From an uncultured Lachnospiraceae bacterium (GTDB lineage Bacteria > Bacillota > Clostridia > Lachnospirales > Lachnospiraceae): a stretch of DNA of 64,000 nucleotides. Each line of letters starts with the position of its first letter. Position 1 is the first letter of the stretch. A model generated the notes under the pieces. The model was not told the DNA's origin and ran no database searches. It was given only the letters and a program-made list of their open reading frames with translations. Shown here one piece after another: positions 1 through 9,293 of this stretch. Where the stretch lies: positions 124,001 to 188,000 of the forward strand of contig CANRMA010000001.1 in NCBI GenBank assembly GCA_947631625.1, in the 5' to 3' direction. The position numbers and the translations under genes were made by a program.

Positions 1-150
1 TTACGTTTGCATATCTGTTGTAAATATAATATTATCTGGCATAAAATTATATATATAACTCACTACTATATTTTAAACAAGCCGCCAGTAATCTGCAATT
101 ATAGGCAAAGTATAATAAACAATTCTATACCAACTCTTATTTATGATAAT

Positions 151-268
151 CTTACATTTATGATTATCCTATATTTATACTTATCCTATATTTATGCTTA
201 TCTTATATTTATAACTATCTTATATATATACTTATCCTATATTTATGCTTATTCTATATTTATACTAC
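151..268. repeat. 17-bp tandem repeat array, about 7 units
   Basis: Seven consecutive units of exactly 17 bp begin at 151, 168, 185, 202, 219, 236 and 253. The core CTATATTTATACTTAT varies at one to three positions per unit. The array is almost pure A/T and lies just downstream of the 3' end of the exonuclease gene that stops at 292. There is no unique spacer between units, so it is not a CRISPR. No function is evident. The rest of bases 1-291 is A/T-rich and holds no supported gene. Confidence 0.9.
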
Positions 269-291
269 TTTTTACTTATTCAAAACTTATA

Positions 292-1236
292 TCATTCCAG
301 TCTGGAGGCTATGACATTGGACTCAAACAGTCTGTTGAAGCCAAGCCAGTCAGAATTTGTTGAAGCATTCAGGATCTCTGTAAATGTCTGCAATTTTGCA
401 TCCGTATTATCGGCAAAACTTAAAGCTACCGCTTCCATTATGGCGGGTTTCTTAGGCGAGCCAAATTCAAATTCACCGTGGTGTGAAAGTATGCAATGTT
501 TAAGCTCATTTGCCAGAAACTCGGGAAAGCCCTGAATTTCACGGATTTTTTCACTTATCATTTCCGTCCCGATCACAATGTGTCCTAAGAACTGACCGTC
601 ATCGGTATAATCGTTCTCCGGAAAAAGTGAAATTTCCCTCGTCTTTCCTATATCGTGGCAGATCGCGGCGCAAAGAAGCAGATCCCTTTTTAAAAGAGGA
701 TATCGGCTGCAATAGTATTCACACAATCCGGCAACGCTCAAAGTATGTTCAAGCAGTCCGCCGATAAAGGCATGATGTACTGTTTTGGCCGCTGACGACT
801 TTTTAAAATCATCTATGAATTTTTCATCTTTCACAAAGAACGCCTGAAGCAGTTCTTTTAAATATACATTTTCAATGCTGTTTATAATGCCAAGAAGTTC
901 ATTCATCATATCGTCAATGTTTTTACTGCTTACCGGAAGATAATTTGACGTATCATATTCTCCTTCATGACAGCACCTTATTCTTTTTACACTAAGCTGC
1001 AAAGCTCCCTGAAAGTTATTTACGTCTCCGACTACTTCTATGTAGTCAAGACTGTCGAATTCCTCGATTCCTGCATTATTAGGATCCCACACTTTGGCGT
1101 CAATGGTACCTGTCTTATCCTGCAAAATAACATTATAATATGGTTTGCCATTTTTAGTTATCGCAGACTGTTTATGCTTGCACAGATATATGTCGGAAAC
1201 CCTGTCTCCTTCTTTATAATCTTTTATAAATTTCAT
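292..1236 (-). CDS. yhaM: 3'-5' exoribonuclease YhaM family protein (OB fold + HD domain)
   Basis: The 314-residue protein matches the size and two-domain layout of YhaM, a 3'-5' exonuclease acting on RNA and single-stranded DNA in Firmicutes. Residues 10-100 form an OB-fold nucleic-acid-binding region (GKPYYNVILQDKTGTIDAKVW). Residues 150-300 are an HD phosphohydrolase domain with the metal-binding HDIGK motif near residue 194 and further histidines in HHAFIGGLLEHT and LSHHGE. It would act in cytosolic RNA turnover. The start has a GAGGGGAG ribosome site about 9 bases upstream. It lies 29 bases downstream of the HtrA-like gene on the same strand and is probably co-transcribed with it. Confidence 0.88.
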   Translation of the reverse strand: MKFIKDYKEGDRVSDIYLCKHKQSAITKNGKPYYNVILQDKTGTIDAKVWDPNNAGIEEFDSLDYIEVVGDVNNFQGALQLSVKRIRCCHEGEYDTSNYLPVSSKNIDDMMNELLGIINSIENVYLKELLQAFFVKDEKFIDDFKKSSAAKTVHHAFIGGLLEHTLSVAGLCEYYCSRYPLLKRDLLLCAAICHDIGKTREISLFPENDYTDDGQFLGHIVIGTEMISEKIREIQGFPEFLANELKHCILSHHGEFEFGSPKKPAIMEAVALSFADNTDAKLQTFTEILNASTNSDWLGFNRLFESNVIASRLE

Positions 1237-1265
1237 ATTATTTTTCTCCCCTCGTTTTATAAATT

Positions 1266-2666
1266 CTAATCCGCTTTTCCAAGCGTAACTTCTATTTTCA
1301 TTCTCTGGTAACCGTTCATTCCCTGACGCATTACCGTAAATGCGGTTGTGTCCTCCGGTTCCATTGTATATAATAAGTTTAACAGTTCTCCATAATTTGT
1401 TATGGTCGCGCTCCCCACCATGGTAATAACATCGCCGCTCTGTATTCCTGCCGTCATAGCCGGTGAATCCATTTCAATCTCTTTTATATATGCGCCTTCA
1501 GGTATATCGTATTCTGACTCGGCTTCCTTGGGCACATCTGTTCCATAAACGCCAAGATATGCTCTTTCCTGGTTATTTGACATTTTGGTAATGGTCCTCT
1601 TTAACTCCGAAATTCCATATGCGGAGAGAAGATTTCCTTTATCTTCACCATTATATGAGTTATCAATTATACCCACTATATGTCCTTCCAGATCAGACAA
1701 TACTCCGGTAGCATTTTTGCTTGCATATATATCTGTCGATATAAGCCTGTATGCGGAATCTGCCTTATCTATGATCGAACCTGAAGACGTAATAAATCCA
1801 TAGCAGACTGAATCGCTTGTTCCCATAGGACTTCCAAGAGCCATAACCGGAGTTCCGACAATATTGTTTATATTGGAACTTCCCAGTTCAGCTATATTGA
1901 TGACATCCATTGTAGCTTCGTCTATGGAATCCAGGGAAACTGACAAAACAGCCAGTCCCGTAGCTTTGTCTTTCTGCAAAAGTTCTGACTCTGCCTGTGT
2001 ATTATCGCAGAAGGTTACAACAATTCTTTCCGCATCACTCACATTATTCATACTTGCAAGGATCAGCATTTCCTGACCGTTGTTGGCAAGTATGATGCCC
2101 GATACGGCAGACTCATTTTCATATGTATTATTAAACCAGTCAACATCCGAAGTCACTCCGGTAACCGTAACTATTGATCGACCCACATCTCTGGCGATCC
2201 CGGCAAGTTCTTCATATACCGACTTATATTCCTCTACTCCGAAATCTACCTGTGAAAGCAGCTCTTCTATCTGCTCGTCTCCAAGCTCCGGCGGTTCCAT
2301 CTCTTCTTTAACCATATCCTCTGTCAGCATATCTTCGGGATTCATTTCCTCAACGGGACTTTCCTCGGGAAATTTAACCTCCTGTGCTTCTTCCTCGGGA
2401 TACAGCCAGTTATTTATAACAGGCTCAAGCAGTAAAAAAGTAAGGCAGGCCACTATACCAAACAAAACTGCCATTGCCGCGGTTATTATGGTCCTGCGCA
2501 GCAGTTTTTTATGGTTGACCGGCTTTTGCTTGATCTTTTCACGAAGAAAGTCCGACTGTATAAAAGCCGAAGCCTCAGCCTGCGCTTTATCGCTCTCATT
2601 ATCTTCCGTTTTGTCACCCGTATTCTCTAATAACGCGCCTGATTTTTTTATTTCCTCTTCATTCAT
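1266..2666 (-). CDS. membrane-anchored HtrA-like trypsin-fold protein with PDZ domain, catalytic triad apparently lost
   Basis: About 466 residues. An acidic cytosolic N-terminus is followed by one membrane segment (near residues 62-82), a long Glu/Pro-rich linker, a trypsin-fold domain (about 150-340) and a C-terminal PDZ domain (about 360-455; EYDIPEGAYIKEI, SPAMTAGIQSGDVI). The architecture is that of DegP/HtrA surface proteases. Aligning by eye, however, the histidine motif (NHVV) reads MNNVSDAE, the aspartate motif (DLAVL) reads TGLAVL, and GNSGG reads KNATG. All three catalytic residues therefore appear replaced. If so, it is a non-proteolytic sensor, chaperone or scaffold. The start is uncertain: ATG at 2666 has only a weak ribosome site, and an in-frame GTG at 2714 would add 16 residues. 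Confidence 0.8.
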   Translation of the reverse strand: MNEEEIKKSGALLENTGDKTEDNESDKAQAEASAFIQSDFLREKIKQKPVNHKKLLRRTIITAAMAVLFGIVACLTFLLLEPVINNWLYPEEEAQEVKFPEESPVEEMNPEDMLTEDMVKEEMEPPELGDEQIEELLSQVDFGVEEYKSVYEELAGIARDVGRSIVTVTGVTSDVDWFNNTYENESAVSGIILANNGQEMLILASMNNVSDAERIVVTFCDNTQAESELLQKDKATGLAVLSVSLDSIDEATMDVINIAELGSSNINNIVGTPVMALGSPMGTSDSVCYGFITSSGSIIDKADSAYRLISTDIYASKNATGVLSDLEGHIVGIIDNSYNGEDKGNLLSAYGISELKRTITKMSNNQERAYLGVYGTDVPKEAESEYDIPEGAYIKEIEMDSPAMTAGIQSGDVITMVGSATITNYGELLNLLYTMEPEDTTAFTVMRQGMNGYQRMKIEVTLGKAD

Positions 2667-2822
2667 ATAATAAAAATACCATATCTTTCTATGTGTTTTA
2701 TATATACTTTTCACACATGCCTTAAGTATATCTTTTTCATAGTAAATTTACAACCTTTATGATATTATATTTATTAGGAAAATTATAAAATATATCATAG
2801 CGCCATATAAAGAGGTTTATAA

Positions 2823-5198
2823 ATGAACGTCAAAGTATTACGTACATTGGAATATAACAAAATAATAGATATGCTGACTGATAAGGCCACTTCCGCTCCG
2901 GGCAAAAAGCTGTGCCGGGAACTTGTGCCCATGACTGACATCGCCGCTATCCAAAACGCGCAGACGCAGACCGCCGATGCGCTCAGCCGTATTTTTAAAA
3001 AAGGCTCGACTTCTTTTGGCGGCAATAAGGATTTAAGCTTCAGCATACGCTCACTCGAAGTCGGCAGCACATTATCCGTAACCGAGTTATTAAATATCGC
3101 GGCCCTGTTGGAAAACGTAAACAGGATCAAGGCATATGGACGAAACGAGAGGGACGACGCGCCCGCAGACTCACTGGATGAATATTTTAACGCTTTAGAG
3201 CCTCTCAGTCCGGTTGCAAATGAAATACGCAGATGTATTTTATCCGAGGAGGAAATAGCGGATGATGCAAGCCCTGCCCTTAAACGTATAAGACGCAGTA
3301 TGTCCATAACCAATGACAAAATTCATTTTCAGCTTACCTCTATGGTCAACGGCGCGTATCGGACTTATCTGCAGGATGCCGTTGTCACAATGCGTAACAA
3401 CCGTTATTGTATTCCCGTTAAGGCGGAATATAAAGGACAGGTTCCCGGAATGATACATGACCAGTCATCCACAGGCTCGACATTTTTTATAGAACCTGCG
3501 GCGGTAGTTACACTTAACAACGAATTAAAGGAACTGTCCATAAAAGAACGGGAAGAAATAGAAATAATCTTAGCAAGCTTAAGCTCTCTTGCCGGAGAGC
3601 ACACGAAAGAGTTGGCCGATGATCAGGAGCTTATGACCAAACTGGATTTCATATTTGCCAAAGCGTCTCTTGCACTGCAGGAAAACGCCACCGCTCCGGT
3701 ATTTAACTTAGATCACCGCATACGGATAAGACAGGGCAGACACCCTCTTTTGGATATGAAAAAAGTGGTTCCGATAGATATAGAACTGGGCTTAGATTTT
3801 GATTTGTTAGTTATAACCGGACCTAACACCGGCGGCAAAACCGTTTCGCTTAAGACTGTCGGCCTTCTTACTCTAATGGGGCAGGCGGGATTGCATATAC
3901 CTGCGCTTGACCGTTCGGAACTTTCTATATTTACGGAAGTTTATGCGGATATCGGAGACGAGCAGAGCATAGAGCAGAACCTTTCGACCTTTTCATCGCA
4001 TATGACCACGATCGTTTCCATACTGCAAAACGCCGATGCGGACTCTTTATGTCTTTTTGACGAACTTGGCGCAGGCACAGACCCCACGGAAGGCGCCGCT
4101 TTGGCAATCTCCATTCTGGATCACCTGCATGGCAGGGGAATACGCACTATGGCGACCACTCATTACAGCGAATTAAAGGTTTATGCGCTCTCTACTGATT
4201 TTGTCGAGAATGCCTGCTGCGAATTTAACGTTGAAACACTGCGGCCGACCTATCGTCTTTTGATCGGTATTCCGGGCAAAAGCAACGCCTTTGCGATATC
4301 TTCCAAGTTAGGTTTGCCTAACTATATTATTGAAGACGCCAGAAAGCACATTACGCAAGACAAGGAAAGTTTTGAAGACCTGCTTGCCGATCTGGAAACA
4401 AGCCGTGTAACCATAGAAAAAGAAAGGCTTGAAATCGAATCATATAAACGGGAGATAAAAACCTTAAAAGAATGCTTAGAATCCAAGCAGGAAAAAATCG
4501 ACCGTTCAAAAGAGCGTATCATAAGAGAAGCCAATGAGGAAGCAAGGCAGATTCTTCAGGACGCCAAAGATATTGCCGACGAAACAATACGAACGTTCCG
4601 TAAAGCCGATTCTTCCGTTTCTATGAAGGACTTAGAGAAATCAAGACAAAAAGTACGCGATAAGATATCAGAAAAAAATACAAAACTTACATCTGCAGCA
4701 GATAAACCGACTCATAAACTTTTAAAGCCCGGCCAGCTTAAACTGGGCGATAGCGTAAAAGTGGTTTCAATGGGCTTAAAAGGCACAGTAAGCTCTCTGC
4801 CCGATAAAAATAACAAGCTGTTTGTACAATGCGGCATCATACGCTCACAGGTGGCTTTGGAGGACCTTGTCTTATTGGATGAAGAAACCGTTACAGCCTC
4901 ATCCCCGATTCAGCGCACCGGTTCGGGCAGACTTAAGATGTCCAAGTCATACTCTGTCTCAACCGAAATAAACCTGCTCGGAAAAACAGTTGACGAAGCG
5001 ATCTCGGAGCTTGACAAATACTTGGACGACGCATATCTGGCGCATCTGCCAAGCGTCCGGATAGTACATGGCAAAGGCACCGGAGCGCTGCGAAAGGCTG
5101 TGCAGAACTATCTGCGCCGCTGCAGCTATGTTAAAAATTACCGTATGGGAGAATACGGCGAGGGCGACGCAGGAGTTACGATTGCGGAATTTAAGTAA
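2823..5198 (+). CDS. mutS2: endonuclease MutS2
   Basis: The 791 residues match the usual length of MutS2, which in Firmicutes acts in recombination control and rescue of collided ribosomes rather than mismatch repair. Residues 1-300 are the MutS-like core and lever region. The ABC-type ATPase follows, with Walker A GPNTGGKT near 336, the signature region STFSSHM, Walker B CLFDELGAGTDP near 412, and the His switch TTHYSEL. A long coiled coil spans about 510-620. A KOW-like region (LGDSVKVVSMGLKGTV) comes next. The C-terminal Smr nuclease domain (about 715-791) keeps LDLxG-like residues and HGKGTGALR. The start has an AGAGG site. It is divergent from the HtrA-like gene. Confidence 0.97.
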   Translation: MNVKVLRTLEYNKIIDMLTDKATSAPGKKLCRELVPMTDIAAIQNAQTQTADALSRIFKKGSTSFGGNKDLSFSIRSLEVGSTLSVTELLNIAALLENVNRIKAYGRNERDDAPADSLDEYFNALEPLSPVANEIRRCILSEEEIADDASPALKRIRRSMSITNDKIHFQLTSMVNGAYRTYLQDAVVTMRNNRYCIPVKAEYKGQVPGMIHDQSSTGSTFFIEPAAVVTLNNELKELSIKEREEIEIILASLSSLAGEHTKELADDQELMTKLDFIFAKASLALQENATAPVFNLDHRIRIRQGRHPLLDMKKVVPIDIELGLDFDLLVITGPNTGGKTVSLKTVGLLTLMGQAGLHIPALDRSELSIFTEVYADIGDEQSIEQNLSTFSSHMTTIVSILQNADADSLCLFDELGAGTDPTEGAALAISILDHLHGRGIRTMATTHYSELKVYALSTDFVENACCEFNVETLRPTYRLLIGIPGKSNAFAISSKLGLPNYIIEDARKHITQDKESFEDLLADLETSRVTIEKERLEIESYKREIKTLKECLESKQEKIDRSKERIIREANEEARQILQDAKDIADETIRTFRKADSSVSMKDLEKSRQKVRDKISEKNTKLTSAADKPTHKLLKPGQLKLGDSVKVVSMGLKGTVSSLPDKNNKLFVQCGIIRSQVALEDLVLLDEETVTASSPIQRTGSGRLKMSKSYSVSTEINLLGKTVDEAISELDKYLDDAYLAHLPSVRIVHGKGTGALRKAVQNYLRRCSYVKNYRMGEYGEGDAGVTIAEFK

Positions 5199-5217
5199 CT
5201 TGCCTGATTAGCATTAA

Positions 5218-5426
5218 TAGGTAATTGCGAAACTCTAATTTACGTCTTTGAGATTGTGCATATTTAACAAAACCCTTGCAGGTCGCTTTCGCTGCGTTGA
5301 GCCTCGCAACGGTGCTAAGGCTGCAAAATACGCAGCCTAAGAACCGGCGGGCTCAGAGCACCTGCAATGGTGTTTGTTAAATCTGTACAATCAATGCACA
5401 TTGCGGAGGGGTTTCGCAATCGTCTA
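5218..5426. mobile_element. MITE-like structured inverted-repeat element, subfamily A copy 1
   Basis: A 209-bp element with terminal inverted repeats (left TAGGTAATTGCGAAAC, right GTTTCGCAATCGTCTA). It is flanked flush by the 10-bp direct repeat TTAGCATTAA at 5208-5217 and 5427-5436, which looks like a target-site duplication. Inside is a long nested stem: an outer arm (TTTAACAAAA ... TTTGTTAAA, GCAGGT/ACCTGC), an inner GAGCC/GGCTC arm, and a terminal hairpin CTAAGGCTGC ... GCAGCCTAAG. It has no coding capacity. It sits between mutS2 and a response regulator gene, with its right end 33 bases before the regulator start. A second copy of nearly the same length lies at 40884-41093. Confidence 0.85.
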
Positions 5427-5459
5427 TTAGCATTAAATAAATAAGGAGGCGAATTTTTA

Positions 5460-6161
5460 ATGGTAAATAAACAGAAAATACTTATAGTTGACGACGATAA
5501 TAATATCGCGGAGCTTATATCTTTGTATCTGACCAAGGAATGTTTTGAAACTATGATAGTAAACGACGGGGAGTCTGCTTTAACGGCGGTTGAAAGCTTC
5601 GAGCCTAATCTGATGCTGTTGGATCTGATGCTGCCCGGTATAGACGGTTATCAGGTCTGCCGCGAGATACGTTCCAGATCCACCCTGCCAATAATCATGC
5701 TTTCCGCCAAAGGTGAAGTCTTTGACAAGGTGTTGGGGCTTGAACTCGGCGCGGACGACTACATGGAAAAGCCGTTTGACTCCAAGGAACTTGTGGCAAG
5801 AGTTAAAGCAGTGCTGAGACGTTATAAACCCGCGGTTTCCACTCCGACAAATGCAGAAATAAAATGTGTGGAATATCCGGATCTTATAATTAATCTGACT
5901 AACTATTCCGTCGTATATATGGGTAAAAATATTGAAATGCCGCCCAAAGAACTTGAACTTTTATATTTTCTTGCCTCCTCTCCCAACCATGTATTTACAA
6001 GAGAGCAGCTCCTGGACCAACTATGGGGATATGAATATATAGGCGATACGCGAACCGTTGATGTACATATCAAACGACTTCGTGAAAAAATTAACGATCA
6101 TGAAAAATGGCGTATTGCCACCATCTGGGGCATAGGCTATAAATTTGAAACAAGGGCATGA
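5460..6161 (+). CDS. OmpR/PhoB-family response regulator
   Basis: 233 residues with the normal two-domain layout. The receiver domain (about 6-120) has acidic DDD near residue 10, phospho-acceptor Asp in LMLLDLMLPGIDGY and Lys in EKPFD. The winged-helix DNA-binding domain (about 140-230) contains FTREQLLDQLWGY and TRTVDVHIKRLREKI. It is the cytosolic output of the kinase encoded 34 bases downstream. The start has AAGGAGG nine bases upstream, placed just after the right end of the inverted-repeat element, so its leader or promoter may have been altered by that insertion. Its regulon cannot be told from the sequence. Confidence 0.93.
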   Translation: MVNKQKILIVDDDNNIAELISLYLTKECFETMIVNDGESALTAVESFEPNLMLLDLMLPGIDGYQVCREIRSRSTLPIIMLSAKGEVFDKVLGLELGADDYMEKPFDSKELVARVKAVLRRYKPAVSTPTNAEIKCVEYPDLIINLTNYSVVYMGKNIEMPPKELELLYFLASSPNHVFTREQLLDQLWGYEYIGDTRTVDVHIKRLREKINDHEKWRIATIWGIGYKFETRA

Positions 6162-6195
6162 CATTCCCTGACCTGAAAGAGAGTATTGAAATAAA

Positions 6196-7620
6196 ATGAG
6201 AAAGACACTTTATCTTAAACTGATATTGGCATACTTTATTTTTGGATTTTTCGGCTTTATTGTAGTCGCCACTTTTGTATCCAGTATGACTTTCGATCAT
6301 CTGAAAAAAGAAAAAGCGGATTCATTATATCGCGAAGCCACATTAATAGCCAATACCTATGCAACCGACCTCTATAACAGTGAGACAACTCTGGAAGCCG
6401 TTAAAAGCCAGTTAGATGCGCTCGACACTTATCTTGGAGCTTCAATCTGGATCATCAACCCTTCGGGGCGTATGATACTTGATTCTTCTTCTCCCGTAAA
6501 CGTGGAAAGGGAAGTTGTGATCGAAAATTTTAATCCTACCATAACCGAAAGTTCTTATTATACGGTAGGCAATTTTTTTAATACCTTTGACGAAGAAACT
6601 TTAAGTGTTTTCGCGCCCATCACTTCAGACTTTAAGGTAAAAGGCTACGTAGTTTTCCATATGCCTACAAGCAGCATAAGAAAATCTTCCGACGATCTGC
6701 TCAATATTTCTTATATCATGCTGATCATACTTTTTCTGCTGTCTTTGATCATCCTGATATTTTTTACGGAAATGGTATATATCCCGCTGCGCAAGATAAC
6801 GGAAGCCACAGAACAGTATGCAAGCGGCAACATGCACTATGAATTTTCGGTAGAAAGCGTAGACGAAATGGGCTATCTGGCGGCTACCCTCTCCTATATG
6901 GCGAGCGAGATCGCCCGTTCTGAAGACGACCAAAAAAAGTTCGTCGCCAATGTTTCCCACGATTTCCGATCCCCTCTGACCTCCATTAAAGGATATCTGG
7001 AGGCAATGCTTGACGGTACTATTCCCAATGAACTGCATGAAAAGTATCTTACCATTGTTTTAAACGAAACCGAACGACTGACCAAACTCACCAACAGTCT
7101 TTTAACCCTGAACAATCTTAATACCAAGGGCCTTATGCTTGATAAGACCGACTTTGACATAAACGGCACTATCCGCAGCGTTGCGGCGTCTTTTGAGGGA
7201 ACCTGCCGAGCCAAAAAAATAACTATCGATCTCGTTCTTACCGGTGAAGAAATGTATGTGACGGCCGATATGGGCAAGATCCAACAGGTACTTTACAACC
7301 TTATCGACAACGCCATTAAATTCAGCCATCACGACTCGGTAATAAAACTCGAAACCACAGAAAAACATAACAAGGTTTTCGTCAGCGTAAAAGACTCCGG
7401 TATCGGCATACCCAAAGACAACCTCAAACTTATCTGGGACAGGTTCTATAAATCCGATCTATCGCGCGGCAAGGACAAAAAAGGAACCGGTCTTGGTCTT
7501 TCCATTACGAAAGAGATCATCCGGTCCCATGGTGAACATATAAATGTGATAAGTACGGAAGGCGTAGGCACGGAATTTATCTTTTCCCTGCCCAAATCGG
7601 ATATAGAAGACGAAGACTAG
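6196..7620 (+). CDS. sensor histidine kinase (HAMP-HisKA-HATPase)
   Basis: 474 residues. Membrane segments near 8-33 and 170-192 bracket an extracytoplasmic sensor of about 135 residues. HAMP (about 195-247) follows, then the phospho-acceptor histidine in FVANVSHDFRSPLTSIKG near 255, and a HATPase domain with N box YNLIDNAIKF, DSGIGIP and the GTGLGLSI G2 box. It pairs with the response regulator upstream, and the two are surely one operon. The ligand is not predictable. It overlaps by four bases, tail to tail, with the convergent trmL gene. Confidence 0.93.
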   Translation: MRKTLYLKLILAYFIFGFFGFIVVATFVSSMTFDHLKKEKADSLYREATLIANTYATDLYNSETTLEAVKSQLDALDTYLGASIWIINPSGRMILDSSSPVNVEREVVIENFNPTITESSYYTVGNFFNTFDEETLSVFAPITSDFKVKGYVVFHMPTSSIRKSSDDLLNISYIMLIILFLLSLIILIFFTEMVYIPLRKITEATEQYASGNMHYEFSVESVDEMGYLAATLSYMASEIARSEDDQKKFVANVSHDFRSPLTSIKGYLEAMLDGTIPNELHEKYLTIVLNETERLTKLTNSLLTLNNLNTKGLMLDKTDFDINGTIRSVAASFEGTCRAKKITIDLVLTGEEMYVTADMGKIQQVLYNLIDNAIKFSHHDSVIKLETTEKHNKVFVSVKDSGIGIPKDNLKLIWDRFYKSDLSRGKDKKGTGLGLSITKEIIRSHGEHINVISTEGVGTEFIFSLPKSDIEDED

Positions 7621-8120
7621 ACTTCATCACTTTTCCAATGCAGTCTGTGAAGCCCGCCCTTAGTCTGCATACTCCTAAAACCGTTTTGTCTAAGCGCCTC
7701 ATAAAGTACAATGGCGACGGCGTTTGACAGATTAAGCGAACGGATATTGTCAAGCATAGGGATTCTTATGCAGGTTGCTTCATTCTCTACAAGTATCTCC
7801 TCAGGAATACCCGCGCTCTCCTTGCCGAACATTATAAAATCATCATTTCCAAACTCGGCTTCCGTATAAATTTTCTTCGCCTTAGTGGTTGCCATCCAGA
7901 TTTTGGCATTCGGGCGCATAGATAAAAATTCATCATAATTCATATATCTTGTAACATCCAGTTTATCCCAGTAATCCATGCCTGCGCGTTTAATGGATTT
8001 CTCGTCCAGATGAAACCCCAAAGGCTCAATAAGATGCAGCGAAGTTCCGGTCGCAACGCAAGTTCTTCCTATATTTCCCGTATTCGCCGGAATCTCCGGT
8101 TGGTGTAGTATAATATTCAT
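7617..8120 (-). CDS. trmL: tRNA (cytidine(34)-2'-O)-methyltransferase (TrmL, SPOUT family)
   Basis: 167 residues, typical for TrmL, which 2'-O-methylates the wobble base of tRNA-Leu species using S-adenosylmethionine. Recognisable SPOUT features are NIILHQPEIPANTGNIGRTC at the N-terminus, MFGKESAGIPEEIL and the C-terminal knot segment RIPMLDNIRSLNLSNAVAIVLYEALRQ. The final residues after RQ extend slightly beyond the core. It lies three bases after the aminotransferase stop and is likely the last gene of the lrp-aminotransferase-trmL run. Confidence 0.93.
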   Translation of the reverse strand: MNIILHQPEIPANTGNIGRTCVATGTSLHLIEPLGFHLDEKSIKRAGMDYWDKLDVTRYMNYDEFLSMRPNAKIWMATTKAKKIYTEAEFGNDDFIMFGKESAGIPEEILVENEATCIRIPMLDNIRSLNLSNAVAIVLYEALRQNGFRSMQTKGGLHRLHWKSDEV

Positions 8121-8123
8121 GCC

Positions 8124-9293
8124 CTATTTCTCTTTTCTAAGGCGTTCCACAAAATCCGCCATTCTTGCCATCGCAACTTTAAGATTATCCAGAGAATATG
8201 CATAAGAAATTCTAAGATACCCTTCTCCGCTGTCTCCAAATGCAGTCCCCGGCACCGCCGCCACCTTCTCTTCCTGAAGGAAACGTGTCGCAAACTCCTC
8301 GCTTGTCAGCCCGAACTCTTTAATACTGGGAAATACATAAAAAGCCCCGAACGGTTCAAAACATTTGATCCCCATTTCCTTAAACGCATAAAGCAGATAT
8401 CTTCTTCTCTGATTATAGGCCTCACGCATATTCGCAACGTCCTCATCTCCGTTGCGGAGCGCTTCAACTGCCGCATACTGGCTCGTGGTGGGTGCGCACA
8501 TAATGGCAAACTGATGTATTTTTAACATCTGCGCGATTATCTCCTTAGATCCGCAGGCATAACCAAGTCTCCACCCTGTCATTGCATATGCTTTGGAAAA
8601 ACCGTTTATTAAAACTGTTCTTTCCTTCATGCCCTCAATTTCCGTTATTGATACATGCTTTTCTTTATATGTAAGCTCGGAATAAATTTCGTCAGACATG
8701 ACAAATATGTCATGTTTTATTATTACTTTGGCGATTTCTTCCAGATCCTTTTTCTCCATTATTGCGCCGGTCGGATTGTTAGGAAAAGGAAGCACCAGAA
8801 TTTTCGTCTTATCCGTAATAGCGTCCTCAAGCTCTTTTGCCGTAAGACGAAACTCATTTTCTTCTTTTAAATTAATTATAACAGGCACACCGCCCGCCAG
8901 TATCGCGCAGGGTTCATAAGATACGAAGCTTGGCTGCGGTATCAGCACCTCATCCCCCGGATTTAGCATAGCGCGCATAGCCGCGTCTATGCCTTCTGAA
9001 CCGCCTACCGTTACAAACACTTCATTATTGGGATCATACTCTACGCCTTGTTTTCTTTTAAGGTACTTACAGATTTCTTCTTTCAGCTCTTTAAGGCCTG
9101 CATTGGACGTGTAAAAAGTGCGACCTTTTTCCAAAGAATAGATACCCTCGTCTCTTATATGCCAGGGAGTATCAAAATCAGGTTCGCCCACACTCAGAGA
9201 GATCACATCATCCATTTCATTTACTATGTCAAAAAACTTCCTTATGCCCGACGGCTTAAGCGCTACCGCTTTATCTGAAAGTGGATTTCTCAT
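8124..9293 (-). CDS. PLP-dependent aminotransferase, class I/II (AspAT-like)
   Basis: 389 residues, a normal size for fold-type I aminotransferases. SVGEPDFDTPWHI near the N-terminus, FPNNPTGAIM near 170, SDEIYSEL and the PLP-binding lysine in NGFSKAYAMTGWRLGY near 235 are all present, as is the C-terminal arginine region EGYLRISYA. The substrate is not fixed by sequence; aspartate or aromatic amino acids are common for this subgroup. Its start overlaps the stop of the Lrp-family regulator gene by four bases and carries GAAGGTGA as ribosome site. The regulator therefore probably responds to a substrate or product of this enzyme. Confidence 0.92.
   Translation of the reverse strand: MRNPLSDKAVALKPSGIRKFFDIVNEMDDVISLSVGEPDFDTPWHIRDEGIYSLEKGRTFYTSNAGLKELKEEICKYLKRKQGVEYDPNNEVFVTVGGSEGIDAAMRAMLNPGDEVLIPQPSFVSYEPCAILAGGVPVIINLKEENEFRLTAKELEDAITDKTKILVLPFPNNPTGAIMEKKDLEEIAKVIIKHDIFVMSDEIYSELTYKEKHVSITEIEGMKERTVLINGFSKAYAMTGWRLGYACGSKEIIAQMLKIHQFAIMCAPTTSQYAAVEALRNGDEDVANMREAYNQRRRYLLYAFKEMGIKCFEPFGAFYVFPSIKEFGLTSEEFATRFLQEEKVAAVPGTAFGDSGEGYLRISYAYSLDNLKVAMARMADFVERLRKEK

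Noticed and set aside
151..268. CRISPR array
   Set aside because: Units are directly adjacent with no spacers and are only 17 bp; the same reasoning excludes the 30-bp array at 48636-48860.
2080..2670. 196-residue Ser-rich plus-strand ORF
   Set aside because: It is antisense to the HtrA-like gene, has no ribosome site and its composition mirrors the Asp/Glu-rich codons of that gene.
5218..5426. Riboswitch or T-box leader for the response regulator
   Set aside because: A second copy precedes an unrelated gene, and both have matched terminal inverted repeats; copy 1 also has flanking direct repeats, so a mobile element fits better.
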